DNA from: JACVRM01 sp046262315
GTDB taxonomy: Bacteria > Actinomycetota > Thermoleophilia > Gaiellales > Gaiellaceae
Assembly (NCBI GenBank): GCA_046262315.1
Contig: JBHEMZ010000139.1
Location: 1-53,465 of the forward strand
DNA: 53,465 bases
Direction: 5' to 3'
The position numbers were made by a program, and so were the translations under genes. The notes beneath the pieces were generated by a model, which was not told the DNA's origin, ran no database searches, and was given only the letters and a program-made list of their open reading frames with translations. This document shows positions 33,196 to 42,218 of the stretch, piece by piece (positions within the stretch are counted from its first letter, which is position 1; every line of letters begins with the position of its first letter).

Positions 33196-36100
33196 ATGAA
33201 GAACCCGTTCGCCAAGCGGCAATCGAGCAGGCGCAGGGCCCTCTGGCCAGCGCTGCTCGTGACGCTGCCCGGGATCGGCGCCATCCTCTTCCTGGCCGTG
33301 GGTGGCGACCCCGGGCCGCGGTTCCTCGAGCGCGAGCTCGGCAGCCGGTCGGCCGCGGCTCCCCTCGTGCGGCATCCAGCCCCCGACCTGCGCGTCGCGA
33401 TCCGGCGGGACGGCTACGTCGTGCGCCACAGAGCCGACCAGGTATCGCTCGGCCTCATGACAGGCGGCCGCTGGACGCGCTATGAACGTGGCGTCGAGCG
33501 CCCCACGCCGTACGGGCGCGAGACGATCGTCGTCGGACCGCGCACCACCGAGCAGTTTCTGACCGTGGACAGGCGGCAGGGTGAGCGGACGTGGCGCTGG
33601 CGCCTGCGGGCCGGAACGCTCACGCCGCGCGTGAATCCCGACGGAACCGTCGTCTTCCACGACGGAGCGCTCGCCAACCTTGCCATCAAGCCGGTGCGGA
33701 TCCTGACGCCGGCCGGCCGTGACGTGACCCCCGCGGACCTACGTTGGTCGCTCGAGCGTCGCGGCGGCTGGTGGCTGGCGCTCCGCCTCGACGACGTACG
33801 CCTGCCTGCGCCCTATGTGATCGACCCGGCGATCACGCTGAGGGCTCCGTCCGGCGCCAATAACGGCGGCGGCCTGGCCAGCCTCACCGTCACGAAACCG
33901 GCCGGCACGGTCCTGAACGACTTCATGGTGGCGCTGGTGAGCGTCCGCGGCGGCACCGCGCGCACAATCAGCGCGCCGGCAGGCTGGACGCTCCTGCGCC
34001 GCGAGAACCAGGGGACATCCATCGCACAGGCGATCTACTACAGGGCCGCCGGCGGCTCCGAGCCTGGCTCGTACCAGTGGACCTTCAACGCATCCGACCG
34101 CGCCACGGGCGGGATCATCTCATACGTCGGCGTCGACAACGTGAGCCCGATCGACGCGTCGAGCGGTCGGGTCAGCACGACGAACTCGTCGCTCGTCACG
34201 GCCGACTCGGTTACGACGAGTGCGCCTGCCCACCGCATCGTCGGCTTCTTCGGGCTCGGCGACAACCGGACCTGGACGCCGCCGGCCGGAATGACCGAGC
34301 GCTGGGACACCATGTCGTCGACGTCGTCCTCCGAGGCGGCGGACATGACGCAGGCCACGGCCGGCGCAACCGGGAACAAGACCGCGACCGCCTCAGGGAG
34401 CGCCACTTGGGTCGGCCAGCTCGTGGCACTGCGGCTCGACGCGACGGCACCGGCCGCACCCGCCGTCACCCTCGCGGAGTCGTCCCCCGACACCGTAGTG
34501 ATCGGCACGACCCTCTGGTACCGACCGACCGGAGCCGGCGGCAGCTTCACCGTCTCGGCAGCGACGTCGGACGGTCAGTCGGGCCTCCAGAAGGTGACCT
34601 TCCCCGGCCTGACAGCGGGCTTCTCACCGTCGGTCGACACCGATGACCTGTCTTCGCCCTACAGCCTGGCCTATACCTGGACGACCGGGAGCAGCGAGAG
34701 CGGCTCGCAGACGGTGACGGCCGTGGACAACGCGGGCAACACGGCCGACGGCACCTTCACGCTCATTCCCGACCCGAACGCGCCCACGACGACTGACAAC
34801 ACGGCCGCGATCGGCTCGAGCTGGAAGAACACCAACCAGACGGTCACGCTGGCGGCGAGCGACGGCATGGGCGAGTCGGGCGTCGCGTCCAGCTACTACA
34901 CGACCGATGGCTCGAATCCCACGCTGGCGTCACCGCAGGGCACCTCGATCTCGCTCACGAGCGACGGGTCGTACACCGTCAAGTACTTCTCGACCGACAA
35001 CGTCTCGAACGAGGAGTCGGTGCAGACCGCGGGCACGCAGATCCGGATCGACAAGACGGCGCCGACCTCGGCGACGCTCGACCCGCTGCCGCCGACGATC
35101 TCCGACGGCCAGGTGCTGACCGGCTCCGGCACGGACGCGCTCTCGGGGATTGCGTCGATCTCGTACTACGTCTGCGGCGGGCCCCCGTGCACGCCGTCGA
35201 CACTCATCGGCACGAGCTCGTCCGGGCCGACGTACCCGTACACGTGGAGCAGCCAGCCGCCGGACGGCAGCTACCAGGTGCTCGCGCGGGTGCGCGATGC
35301 CGCCGGTAACACACTCGACTCTGCGACCCAGACGGTCACGATCGAGAACGCTCCGATCACGACCATCGATTCCGGGCCGGCGAACCCGACGAAGTCGACG
35401 ACGGCGACGTTCACGTTTAGCGCCGACGATCCGGGGGCGACGTTCCAGTGCCAGCTCGATGGCGCCGGTTTCGCGCCCTGCACGACGCCGAAGACCTATC
35501 TCTCGCTTGCGGACGGTTCGCACACGTTCCAGGTCCGCGGAATCGACTCGCTCAACAACATCGGAGCCCCGGCCTCGTTCACCTGGACGATCGACCGTAC
35601 GGCGCCGAACACCACGGTGGACTCCGGCCCGCCGAATCCCACTGCCGCGACCGGAGCTACGTTCACCTTCAGCTCGACGGAGGGCGGCTCGACCTTCGAG
35701 TGCCAGCTCGACGGCGGCGGCTTCTCCGCGTGCACCTCCCCGAAGAGCTACGCCGGTCTCGCGGGCGGCTCGCACACCTTCCAGGTGCGCTCCACCGACC
35801 CGGCCGGCAACACCGATCCTTCACCCGCGAGCTTTGGGTGGACAATCGATCTGACGCCGCCGGATACGACCATCACCTCGGCGCCGCCGAGCCCGACCAA
35901 CGCCACCGGCGCGAGCTTCTCCTTCACCGCCACCGAGGGCGGCGCGACCTTCGAGTGCCGCCTCGACGGCGGCGGGTACGCCCCGTGCCCGAGCCCGAGG
36001 AGCTATGCCGGTCTCGCGGCAGGATCCCACACCTTCGACGTGCGGGCGACCGATCCGGTCGGCAATACCGACCCCTCGCCGGCGAGCTTCAGCTGGACGG

Positions 36101-39100
36101 TCGACCTGACGGCTCCCGACACGAACATCACGGCCGGGCCGCCCTCACCCACCAACACGACGGGTGCAAGTTTCTCGTTCACCTCGACAGAGGGCGGCTC
36201 CACCTTCGAGTGTCAGCTCGACGGCAGTGGGTACGCTGTCTGCACCAGTCCCCGTTCGTACACCGGGCTGGCCGCGGGCGCGCACACGTTCCAGGTGCGG
36301 GCAACCGACGCGGCCGGGAACACCGACGGCACGGCGGCGAGCCAGACGTGGACGATCGACACGACCGCGCCGAACACCACGGTGGACTCCGGCCCGTCGA
36401 ATCCCACAGGTTCGACCGGAGCGACCTTCACCTTCAGCTCGACGGAGGGCGGCTCGACCTTCGAGTGCCAGCTCGACGGCGGCGGCTTCTCCGCATGCAC
36501 GACCCCGAAGAGCTACGCGGGCCTCGCGGGCGGCGCGCACACCTTTCAGGTGCGCGCGACCGACCCCGCCGGCAACGTCGACTCGACGCCGGCGAGCTTC
36601 GCGTGGACGGTCGACCTCGCCGCGCCGGACACGACGATCACGGCGAGCCCCCCCGACCCGACGAACCAGACCGGTGCAAGTTTCTCGTTCACTGCCACCG
36701 AGGGCGGCTCTACGTTCGAGTGCCAGCTCGACGGCGGCGGCTTCTCGGCGTGCACGAGCCCGAGGACATACAGCGGACTGTCGAGCGGCGCCCACACCTT
36801 CCAGGTGCGCGCCACCGATGCTGTCGGCAATACGGACGCGAGTGCCGCGACCCTGACGTGGACGATCGACCTCGTCGCATCGGACACGTCGATCGGCTCC
36901 GCCCCGTCGAGCCCGACGAACTCCCCGAGCGCAACGTTCACCTTCAGCTCCAGCGAGGGCGGCTCGACGTTCGAGTGCCAGCTCGACGGCGGCGGCTTTT
37001 CCGCCTGCACGAGCCCGCGCACGTATAACAGCCTCGCGGCGGGCGTGCACACCTTCCAGGTGCGCGCGACCGACCCAGCCGGCAACACCGACGGGTCGGC
37101 GGCGAGTCACACCTGGACGATCGACACCACTGCGCCGAACACCGCGGTCGACTCAGGACCTGCGAATCCGACCGCTTCCACAAGCGCGACGCTCACGTTC
37201 AGCTCGACAGAATTCGGCTCCACCTTCGAGTGCCAGCTCGACGGCGCGGGGTATTTCCCATGCACCAGCCCGAAGGCGTACACCGGGCTCGCCGCCGGGG
37301 GGCATAGCTTCCAGGTGCGCGCCACCGACCAGGCCGGCAACGCGGATGCCTCGCCGGCCAGTCATGCGTGGACGATCGACAACACGGCTCCCACGGCTAC
37401 GGTCGACTCGGGTCCGGCGAACCCAACGACCTCGACGAGCGCGACGTTCAGCTTCAGCGCCAACGAGATGGGATCGACGTACGAATGCCGGGTCGACGGC
37501 GGCGGCTTCTCGGCCTGCACGAGCCCCAAGAGCTACAGCGGCCTCGGAAGTGGCGCGCACACCTTCCAGGTGCGCGCGACCGACGCTGTCGGCAACACCG
37601 GCGCAGCCGCCAGCTTCACCTGGACGATCGACCTCAGCGCGCCAGATACGACCATTACCGCCGGCCCCGCCAGCCCCACGGCCCAGACGGACGCGAGCTT
37701 CTCGTTCAGCGCGTCCGAGGGCGGCTCGACGTTCGAATGCCAGCTCGACGGCGGCGGCTTCTCCGCCTGCACGAGCCCGCGCTCTTACAGCGGTCTCGCT
37801 GCCGGGACGCATACGTTCCAGGTTCGCGCCACCGATCCCGTTGGGAACACGGACGCATCGGCGGCGACCTACATCTGGTCGATCGATGCCACCGCGCCGA
37901 CGGCGACGATCGACTTCGGGCCGGCCGATCCGACCGCCGCGACGAGCGCGAGCTTCACCTTCAGCGCCAGCGAGGCCGGCTCTACGTACCAGTGCCAGCT
38001 GGACGGCGGCGGCTACGCAGCGTGCACCAGCCCGGCGTCGTACAGCGGCCTCGCCGAAGGCACGCACGTCTTCCGCGTCAAGGCGATAGACGCGGTCGGC
38101 AACGTTGGCACGGCCGCCGCACACAGCTGGCGGATCGACCGGACTCCTCCGGACGCCGTCGTTGACTCGGGACCGGGGAATCCCACCAACTCGGGCAGCG
38201 CGACCTTCGCCTTCAGCGCGAGCGAGGCGACGTCCACTTTCCAGTGCCAGCTCGACGGCGGCGGCTACACGTCGTGCGCGAGCCCGCGCAACTACAGTGG
38301 CCTCGCCTCGGGAACACACACGTTCCAGGTCAAGGCGACCGATTCCCTGGGCAACGCGGGCTCGGCGGCCACGCACACGTGGACGATCGACACGGTGTCC
38401 CCGACGGTCGGCCTCGGCGACCCAGGGCAGGACCTGAGTCGCACGATCGTGCTGTCGGCGACAGCGAGCGACGCCAACAGCATCGGATCGGTCCGCTTCG
38501 AGCGCTCCCCGGCCGGGACCGGAACCTGGACGACGATCGACGCCGACGCCGTAGCGCCATACTCGGTCAACTTCGTCACGGGTGCGGCGCCGGACGGCTT
38601 CTACGATCTGCGCGCCGTCGCGACCGATGCTGCGGGCAACAGCACCGCCTCCCCGATCGCGACCCGCCGGATTGACAACACGGCCCCGGCGGCAACGCTC
38701 ACCGTCTCGCGCCTCTACGTGCGCGCGCCCGTGTCGCTCACGGCCACGGCGAGCGACGATGGCTCGGGAATCGCGTCGGTCACGTTCCAGAGAGCGCGGC
38801 GCGGCACGGGCGCGTGGACGGCGCTCGGCACCGTGACCTCTCCGCCGTACTCCATGACGTTCGACCCCGCGGGGCTCGAGGACGGCCACTACGACCTGCG
38901 CGCCGTGGTGGTGGACGCGGCCGGCAACGCCGCGACGCCCGGCGTGACGGTCATCGTCGCCACTTCTGGGCTCGGCATTGCTCTCGGCGACCCGGGCAGC
39001 GTGCTCACGGGGAACATCGCGCTCGCCGCCTACACGAGCGGGCTCGGAGCCCAGCAGGTGGTGTTCGAGATCAAACGCTCGGGCGCCGGAACGTGGACGA

Positions 39101-39828
39101 TGCTCGCCGTCGACACATCAGCGCCGTGGTCTACGTCGCTCGACACCTCCCTCTTCCGCGACGGCACCTACGACGTGCGCGCCACCGTCAGCGACATCGA
39201 CGGCGTGACCGCGACGGATCTGCGGAGTGGACTCGCCCTCGACAATACCGCCCCGGCGCTCACCTCCTCTGTCCCGGTTGCGGGATCCGTCGTGGCGGCG
39301 GCGAGCTCCATCACGCTGACCGCGAGCGAGCCGCTCGCGGCCGTGACGAGGGTGACGCTCGACGGTAGCGCCACAGCCGTGCCGGTGATCACAGGCGCCA
39401 ACGCGACGTTTGCCACTGGCGTGCTCAAGTCCGGGGCCCACACGCTCGCCGGCGAGCTCCGCGATGCGGCAGGCCTGACGGCTCCCTTCACGGTGCGCTT
39501 CAGTGTCGCCGCGAATGTGCTCCGCTTCAGGCTCGGCTCGATCAAGCGCACCGGCCGGACGATCTCGACGGCGATAACGCTCTCCGCACGCGCGAAGGTC
39601 GAGGCGAAGGTGGTGTCCTCCAGGGGGAAGACAGTCGCTTCGCGGCGGCTGAGCGGGAGCGTAGGAGCCTCGCGGCTGTCGATGACGCTGCCGCGCTCGC
39701 TCGCCCCCGGCCGTTACACGCTCTTCGCGACCGCGCGGGTGACCCGGCAGCACGTGACGCGTCGCGTCGCGTTCGTCGTACGCCGCCCGGCCAAGAGCGG
39801 CGGCACCTGGATCGTCGTCCGGGGTTGA
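33196..39828 (+). CDS. Giant repeat-containing surface/secreted protein (2210 residues)
   Basis: It begins MKNPFAKRQSSRRRALWPAL with one hydrophobic segment, so it is exported or anchored. Residues ~200-430 form a lectin-like or beta-sandwich region (AGTVLNDFMVALVSV, HRIVGFFGLGDNRTWTPP). Next comes a chitobiase-C/Ig-like stretch (YYTTDGSNPTLASPQG). Then come twelve tandem ~85-residue repeats (35359-38406), each with FECQLDGGGFSACTSP and SHTFQVRATDPAGNTD. The last ~470 residues hold three or four Ig-like domains and a basic C-terminal domain (YTLFATARVTRQHVTRRVAF). No sortase motif is seen. A longer open frame upstream is antisense to the mutase, so the ATG at 33196 is used. Adhesion or a cell-surface structural role is inferred. 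Confidence 0.85.
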   Translation: MKNPFAKRQSSRRRALWPALLVTLPGIGAILFLAVGGDPGPRFLERELGSRSAAAPLVRHPAPDLRVAIRRDGYVVRHRADQVSLGLMTGGRWTRYERGVERPTPYGRETIVVGPRTTEQFLTVDRRQGERTWRWRLRAGTLTPRVNPDGTVVFHDGALANLAIKPVRILTPAGRDVTPADLRWSLERRGGWWLALRLDDVRLPAPYVIDPAITLRAPSGANNGGGLASLTVTKPAGTVLNDFMVALVSVRGGTARTISAPAGWTLLRRENQGTSIAQAIYYRAAGGSEPGSYQWTFNASDRATGGIISYVGVDNVSPIDASSGRVSTTNSSLVTADSVTTSAPAHRIVGFFGLGDNRTWTPPAGMTERWDTMSSTSSSEAADMTQATAGATGNKTATASGSATWVGQLVALRLDATAPAAPAVTLAESSPDTVVIGTTLWYRPTGAGGSFTVSAATSDGQSGLQKVTFPGLTAGFSPSVDTDDLSSPYSLAYTWTTGSSESGSQTVTAVDNAGNTADGTFTLIPDPNAPTTTDNTAAIGSSWKNTNQTVTLAASDGMGESGVASSYYTTDGSNPTLASPQGTSISLTSDGSYTVKYFSTDNVSNEESVQTAGTQIRIDKTAPTSATLDPLPPTISDGQVLTGSGTDALSGIASISYYVCGGPPCTPSTLIGTSSSGPTYPYTWSSQPPDGSYQVLARVRDAAGNTLDSATQTVTIENAPITTIDSGPANPTKSTTATFTFSADDPGATFQCQLDGAGFAPCTTPKTYLSLADGSHTFQVRGIDSLNNIGAPASFTWTIDRTAPNTTVDSGPPNPTAATGATFTFSSTEGGSTFECQLDGGGFSACTSPKSYAGLAGGSHTFQVRSTDPAGNTDPSPASFGWTIDLTPPDTTITSAPPSPTNATGASFSFTATEGGATFECRLDGGGYAPCPSPRSYAGLAAGSHTFDVRATDPVGNTDPSPASFSWTVDLTAPDTNITAGPPSPTNTTGASFSFTSTEGGSTFECQLDGSGYAVCTSPRSYTGLAAGAHTFQVRATDAAGNTDGTAASQTWTIDTTAPNTTVDSGPSNPTGSTGATFTFSSTEGGSTFECQLDGGGFSACTTPKSYAGLAGGAHTFQVRATDPAGNVDSTPASFAWTVDLAAPDTTITASPPDPTNQTGASFSFTATEGGSTFECQLDGGGFSACTSPRTYSGLSSGAHTFQVRATDAVGNTDASAATLTWTIDLVASDTSIGSAPSSPTNSPSATFTFSSSEGGSTFECQLDGGGFSACTSPRTYNSLAAGVHTFQVRATDPAGNTDGSAASHTWTIDTTAPNTAVDSGPANPTASTSATLTFSSTEFGSTFECQLDGAGYFPCTSPKAYTGLAAGGHSFQVRATDQAGNADASPASHAWTIDNTAPTATVDSGPANPTTSTSATFSFSANEMGSTYECRVDGGGFSACTSPKSYSGLGSGAHTFQVRATDAVGNTGAAASFTWTIDLSAPDTTITAGPASPTAQTDASFSFSASEGGSTFECQLDGGGFSACTSPRSYSGLAAGTHTFQVRATDPVGNTDASAATYIWSIDATAPTATIDFGPADPTAATSASFTFSASEAGSTYQCQLDGGGYAACTSPASYSGLAEGTHVFRVKAIDAVGNVGTAAAHSWRIDRTPPDAVVDSGPGNPTNSGSATFAFSASEATSTFQCQLDGGGYTSCASPRNYSGLASGTHTFQVKATDSLGNAGSAATHTWTIDTVSPTVGLGDPGQDLSRTIVLSATASDANSIGSVRFERSPAGTGTWTTIDADAVAPYSVNFVTGAAPDGFYDLRAVATDAAGNSTASPIATRRIDNTAPAATLTVSRLYVRAPVSLTATASDDGSGIASVTFQRARRGTGAWTALGTVTSPPYSMTFDPAGLEDGHYDLRAVVVDAAGNAATPGVTVIVATSGLGIALGDPGSVLTGNIALAAYTSGLGAQQVVFEIKRSGAGTWTMLAVDTSAPWSTSLDTSLFRDGTYDVRATVSDIDGVTATDLRSGLALDNTAPALTSSVPVAGSVVAAASSITLTASEPLAAVTRVTLDGSATAVPVITGANATFATGVLKSGAHTLAGELRDAAGLTAPFTVRFSVAANVLRFRLGSIKRTGRTISTAITLSARAKVEAKVVSSRGKTVASRRLSGSVGASRLSMTLPRSLAPGRYTLFATARVTRQHVTRRVAFVVRRPAKSGGTWIVVRG
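35359..38406 (+). repeat. Twelve tandem ~255-bp coding repeats
   Basis: Each unit encodes 84-85 residues: [TA]T[VI][DT]SGPxNPT...ATFTFSSxEGGSTFECQLDG, then GGFSACTSPxSYxGLAxGxH, then TFQVRATDxxGNTDxxxAS and WTIDxTAPx. All twelve keep two cysteines about 10 residues apart, enough for one disulphide per repeat. Units differ at scattered positions, so they are not freshly copied, yet some neighbours are nearly identical in the central 40 residues. Confidence 0.85.
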
Positions 39829-39856
39829 CGCCTCCCCGTCGCACGCCTGGGCGCGG

Positions 39857-40615
39857 CTAGGCGACCGCTTGGACACCCGCGGCGACGCCGGCGACGAGCA
39901 GCACGATCGCGATCGCACGCACGAGCGCCGCCTCGGAGAGGCGGCCCGTGAGCCGAGCGCCGAGGAGCGCACCGGGAATGGAGGCAAGCGCGCCGACGAG
40001 GATGAGCTTCGGGTCGGGGGCGGCGGACGGAAGGTGCCCGAGCAGGCCCGCCACGCCGACGCACACGCCGACGGCCAGGTTCGTGCCGACCGCGCGGGCG
40101 GGCCGCTCGCCGACGAGCCGGAGGAGCGCCGGCATGCGGAGCGCCCCCAGGATCAACCCGACGAAGCCGCCGAGGAGGCCGATGACCGCTCCCGAGACGA
40201 CGGCGGCGCCGACGTCGAGCTCGGATTCCTCGTCGCTGCTTCGGGCTGCGGAGCGCCGCCAGCGAAGCAGGTCCACGCCGCTGTAGAGCAGCACTGCTGC
40301 GACCCCGAGCAGCACGGTCTCGTCCGGCACGATCCCCGCCAGATAGCCGCCCGCGACGGCGCCGGCCACCGACGGCGGCGCCATCCATCCGAAGAGGCGC
40401 CAGTTGATCCGGCCGGCTCGGATATGCGTAGCGCCCGCGGTCGCCGCGGCGATTCCCGAGATCGCGATGTTCGCTCCCCCGCCGCTCGCCGGTGACGAGG
40501 CGAGCAACAGCACCACCGGCAGGCGGAGGTTGCCGAGCACGAGCCCGACGAGTCCACCCCCCAGCGCAACCATGAAGCACCAGGCGGCGAAGGCGGCGAG
40601 CTCCAGCGCTTGCAC
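39857..40615 (-). CDS. TauE/SafE-family (sulfite/anion exporter) membrane protein
   Basis: This 252-residue polytopic protein has about eight membrane segments arranged in two halves, as in the TauE/SafE/DUF81 family. GGGLVGLVLGNLRLPVVLLL starts the first half and GGFVGLILGALRMPALLRL the second, both with the family's G-x-x-LGLGGG-like turn. NLAVGVCVGVAGLLGHL and GALASIPGALLGARLTGRL close it. Substrates of the family include sulfite, sulfonates and organic acids; none can be assigned here. It is convergent with the giant surface protein. Confidence 0.8.
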   Translation of the reverse strand: MQALELAAFAAWCFMVALGGGLVGLVLGNLRLPVVLLLASSPASGGGANIAISGIAAATAGATHIRAGRINWRLFGWMAPPSVAGAVAGGYLAGIVPDETVLLGVAAVLLYSGVDLLRWRRSAARSSDEESELDVGAAVVSGAVIGLLGGFVGLILGALRMPALLRLVGERPARAVGTNLAVGVCVGVAGLLGHLPSAAPDPKLILVGALASIPGALLGARLTGRLSEAALVRAIAIVLLVAGVAAGVQAVA

Positions 40616-40708
40616 CCCGGCAGTCTTCCCGGCCGACTAGGCTGGAGCAGGCGAGTCACCGCTCGGCTACCAAAGCGAATCGGCCGACGGGGGCCGGCGC
40701 GACGGCTG

Positions 40709-41212
40709 TCACGGTGCCAATTCGAGCACCAGGAGGCCGTCCGAGTTCATCCGGCGGCGGGCGGGCCTGAAGCCGGCCCGCCGGGCAGCTCCCAGCGACG
40801 CCAGGTTGTCAGGCTCGATGTGCGCCTCTAGCTGCTTCACGCCGAGCTCGCCGATCGGCCATTCGGCGAGCAGCCGCAGCGAACGCGAGGCGTACCCTCG
40901 GTGCCGATGCTCCGGGAAGGTCCAGTAGGAAACCCTCGCTGGGCCGCTGGCCGTCAGACGGAGCTCGCAACCTCCGACGAGCGTGCCGTCCACGCGCGCG
41001 GCCAGCTTCAGCCGCGGACCGCCGTCTTGCCAGGCCGCCTCGCCGTCGACCAGCATGCGCCTGAATTGTGCGGGCCCGGAGCGCTTCGGCCACCAGCCGA
41101 AGCGGCGTGCTTGTTCCTCGTCCTCGCCAGCTAGATGCGCGGCTTCGTCCTCGGCGCGGAAGCGATCGAGAACGACGACGCCGTCGGTCAGCGCGATCCG
41201 CCGGGCCTCCAC
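40709..41212 (-). CDS. GNAT-family N-acetyltransferase (RimJ-like)
   Basis: This 167-residue protein shows the GNAT acetyl-CoA-binding pattern in SYWTFPEHRHRGYASRSLRLLAEW, followed by QLEAHIEPDNLASLGAARRAGF, the hallmark of RimJ/RimL-type acetyltransferases. The N-terminus VVVLDRFRAEDEAAHLAGED fits too. The GTG start lies inside the 3' end of the cobalamin adenosyltransferase gene (25-bp overlap), so it is translated with it. Target unknown. Confidence 0.8.
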   Translation of the reverse strand: MEARRIALTDGVVVLDRFRAEDEAAHLAGEDEEQARRFGWWPKRSGPAQFRRMLVDGEAAWQDGGPRLKLAARVDGTLVGGCELRLTASGPARVSYWTFPEHRHRGYASRSLRLLAEWPIGELGVKQLEAHIEPDNLASLGAARRAGFRPARRRMNSDGLLVLELAP

Positions 41213-41772
41213 AGCGGCTCGTCTCTGCCCGCCGCCGCGTTGGCTGCACGCGCGAGGATGAAGAGGAGATCGGAGAGGCGATTCAGGTACGCGAGCACGC
41301 GCGGGTTGAGCTCGACTTCCTGCGTGGCCGCCAGGACCTCGCGCTCAGCCCGCCGACAGACGGTGCGTGCGACGTGGAGGCGAGCGGCGCCCTCGGTACC
41401 CCCGGGGAGGACGAAGCTGCGCAGCTCGGGGAGGTCGGCGTTGAAGCGATCGCACTCGCGCTCCAGGCCGTCGACGTGCTCCTGCGTGACGCGGAGGCGG
41501 TCGGTGATCCCCCATGGGACGCTCAGGTCGGCGCCCACGTCGAAGAGGTCGTTCTGCACGCGCTCGAGTACCGGAGCGAACGTCTCGGGGAGATCGCCCG
41601 CAAGCGCGACTCCCACCTGAGCGTTCAGCTCGTCCACGGTGCCGAAGGATGCGATGCGACAGTCGAGCTTCGACACCCGCGACCCGTCCCCGAGCGAGGT
41701 CTCCCCCGCGTCGCCCGCCCGCGTGTAGATCCGTGTCAGGCGGACGGGCTCGTCGCGGGCGCGCTTGCTCAT
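41188..41772 (-). CDS. Cob(I)alamin adenosyltransferase (PduO/MMAB type)
   Basis: This 194-residue ATP:cob(I)alamin adenosyltransferase makes adenosylcobalamin, the cofactor of the mutase encoded at 28 and 31-33 kb. The ATP-binding N-terminus IYTRAGDAGETSLGDGSRVSK is textbook. FGTVDELNAQVG follows, then the helical bundle with FVLPGGTEGAARLHVARTVC and RRAEREV, and NRLSDLLFILAR. The ATG at 41772 was chosen because it precedes the ATP motif closely; the open frame extends further upstream without family sequence. Confidence 0.93.
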   Translation of the reverse strand: MSKRARDEPVRLTRIYTRAGDAGETSLGDGSRVSKLDCRIASFGTVDELNAQVGVALAGDLPETFAPVLERVQNDLFDVGADLSVPWGITDRLRVTQEHVDGLERECDRFNADLPELRSFVLPGGTEGAARLHVARTVCRRAEREVLAATQEVELNPRVLAYLNRLSDLLFILARAANAAAGRDEPLWRPGGSR

Positions 41773-42104
41773 GATGCGTAGGTTACGCCGCGTGCTGCGG
41801 AGCCCTGTTCGAACGCGCACGAGCGCCGAAGCCGCAGGAGTCTCCCCGCCGGACCGCCCGTCGCGGGTCGACTTGCGCTGCAACGTACGAGGGCCCGCCA
41901 TCGATCGCGACACGCACCACCCGCTCGCAGCCGACGCTGCGGCCACCCCCGATCGACCGCCGTGGCATCGCCGCGCTGGACGCCCCAGCGATTCCACGTC
42001 ACCGCCATCTTCATGCCGCCGCTGCGAGCAGAATCGGCACACATCCGACACACCCGCGCGCGCCGGACGTAGGTAGCGTCAACCGCCGAGGGCGGAGGGA
42101 CTGA

Positions 42105-42132
42105 CACCCCCACCCAAAAAGGGGTGGGGGTG
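42105..42132 (-). terminator. GC-rich hairpin downstream of the acyl-CoA dehydrogenase gene
   Basis: CACCCCCACCC-AAAAAG-GGGTGGGGGTG is a perfect 11-bp stem with a 6-base loop. It lies 87 bp beyond the stop of the minus-strand acyl-CoA dehydrogenase gene, the right place for its terminator, but no T tract follows. Confidence 0.45.
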
Positions 42133-42146
42133 CGCGCGCGTCTATC

Positions 42147-42194
42147 TGTCTGGCCGATCGTCCAACCGGTTGTCTGGCCGATCGTCCAACCGGT
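42147..42194. repeat. Perfect 24-bp tandem duplication
   Basis: Two identical 24-bp units (42147-42170 and 42171-42194), each beginning TGTCTGGCCGATCG and ending CCAACCGGT, directly beside the 42105 hairpin and just downstream of the acyl-CoA dehydrogenase stop. Confidence 0.8.
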
Positions 42195-42218
42195 AGCTCG
42201 AGCCAGGGGCGGCCTTGG

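Larger units (their letters stand above)
41773..42218. other. 446-bp gap without a recognisable gene
   Basis: Minus-strand open frames exist (one with a CRMC pair) but none resembles a known protein or has a good start site. What can be supported is a hairpin at 42105-42132 and a perfect 24-bp tandem duplication at 42147-42194, both listed separately. Confidence 0.4.

Noticed and set aside
35359..38406. Possible CRISPR-like or satellite array
   Set aside because: The periodic signal is made of coding 255-bp units with conserved protein sequence, not short identical repeats with spacers.
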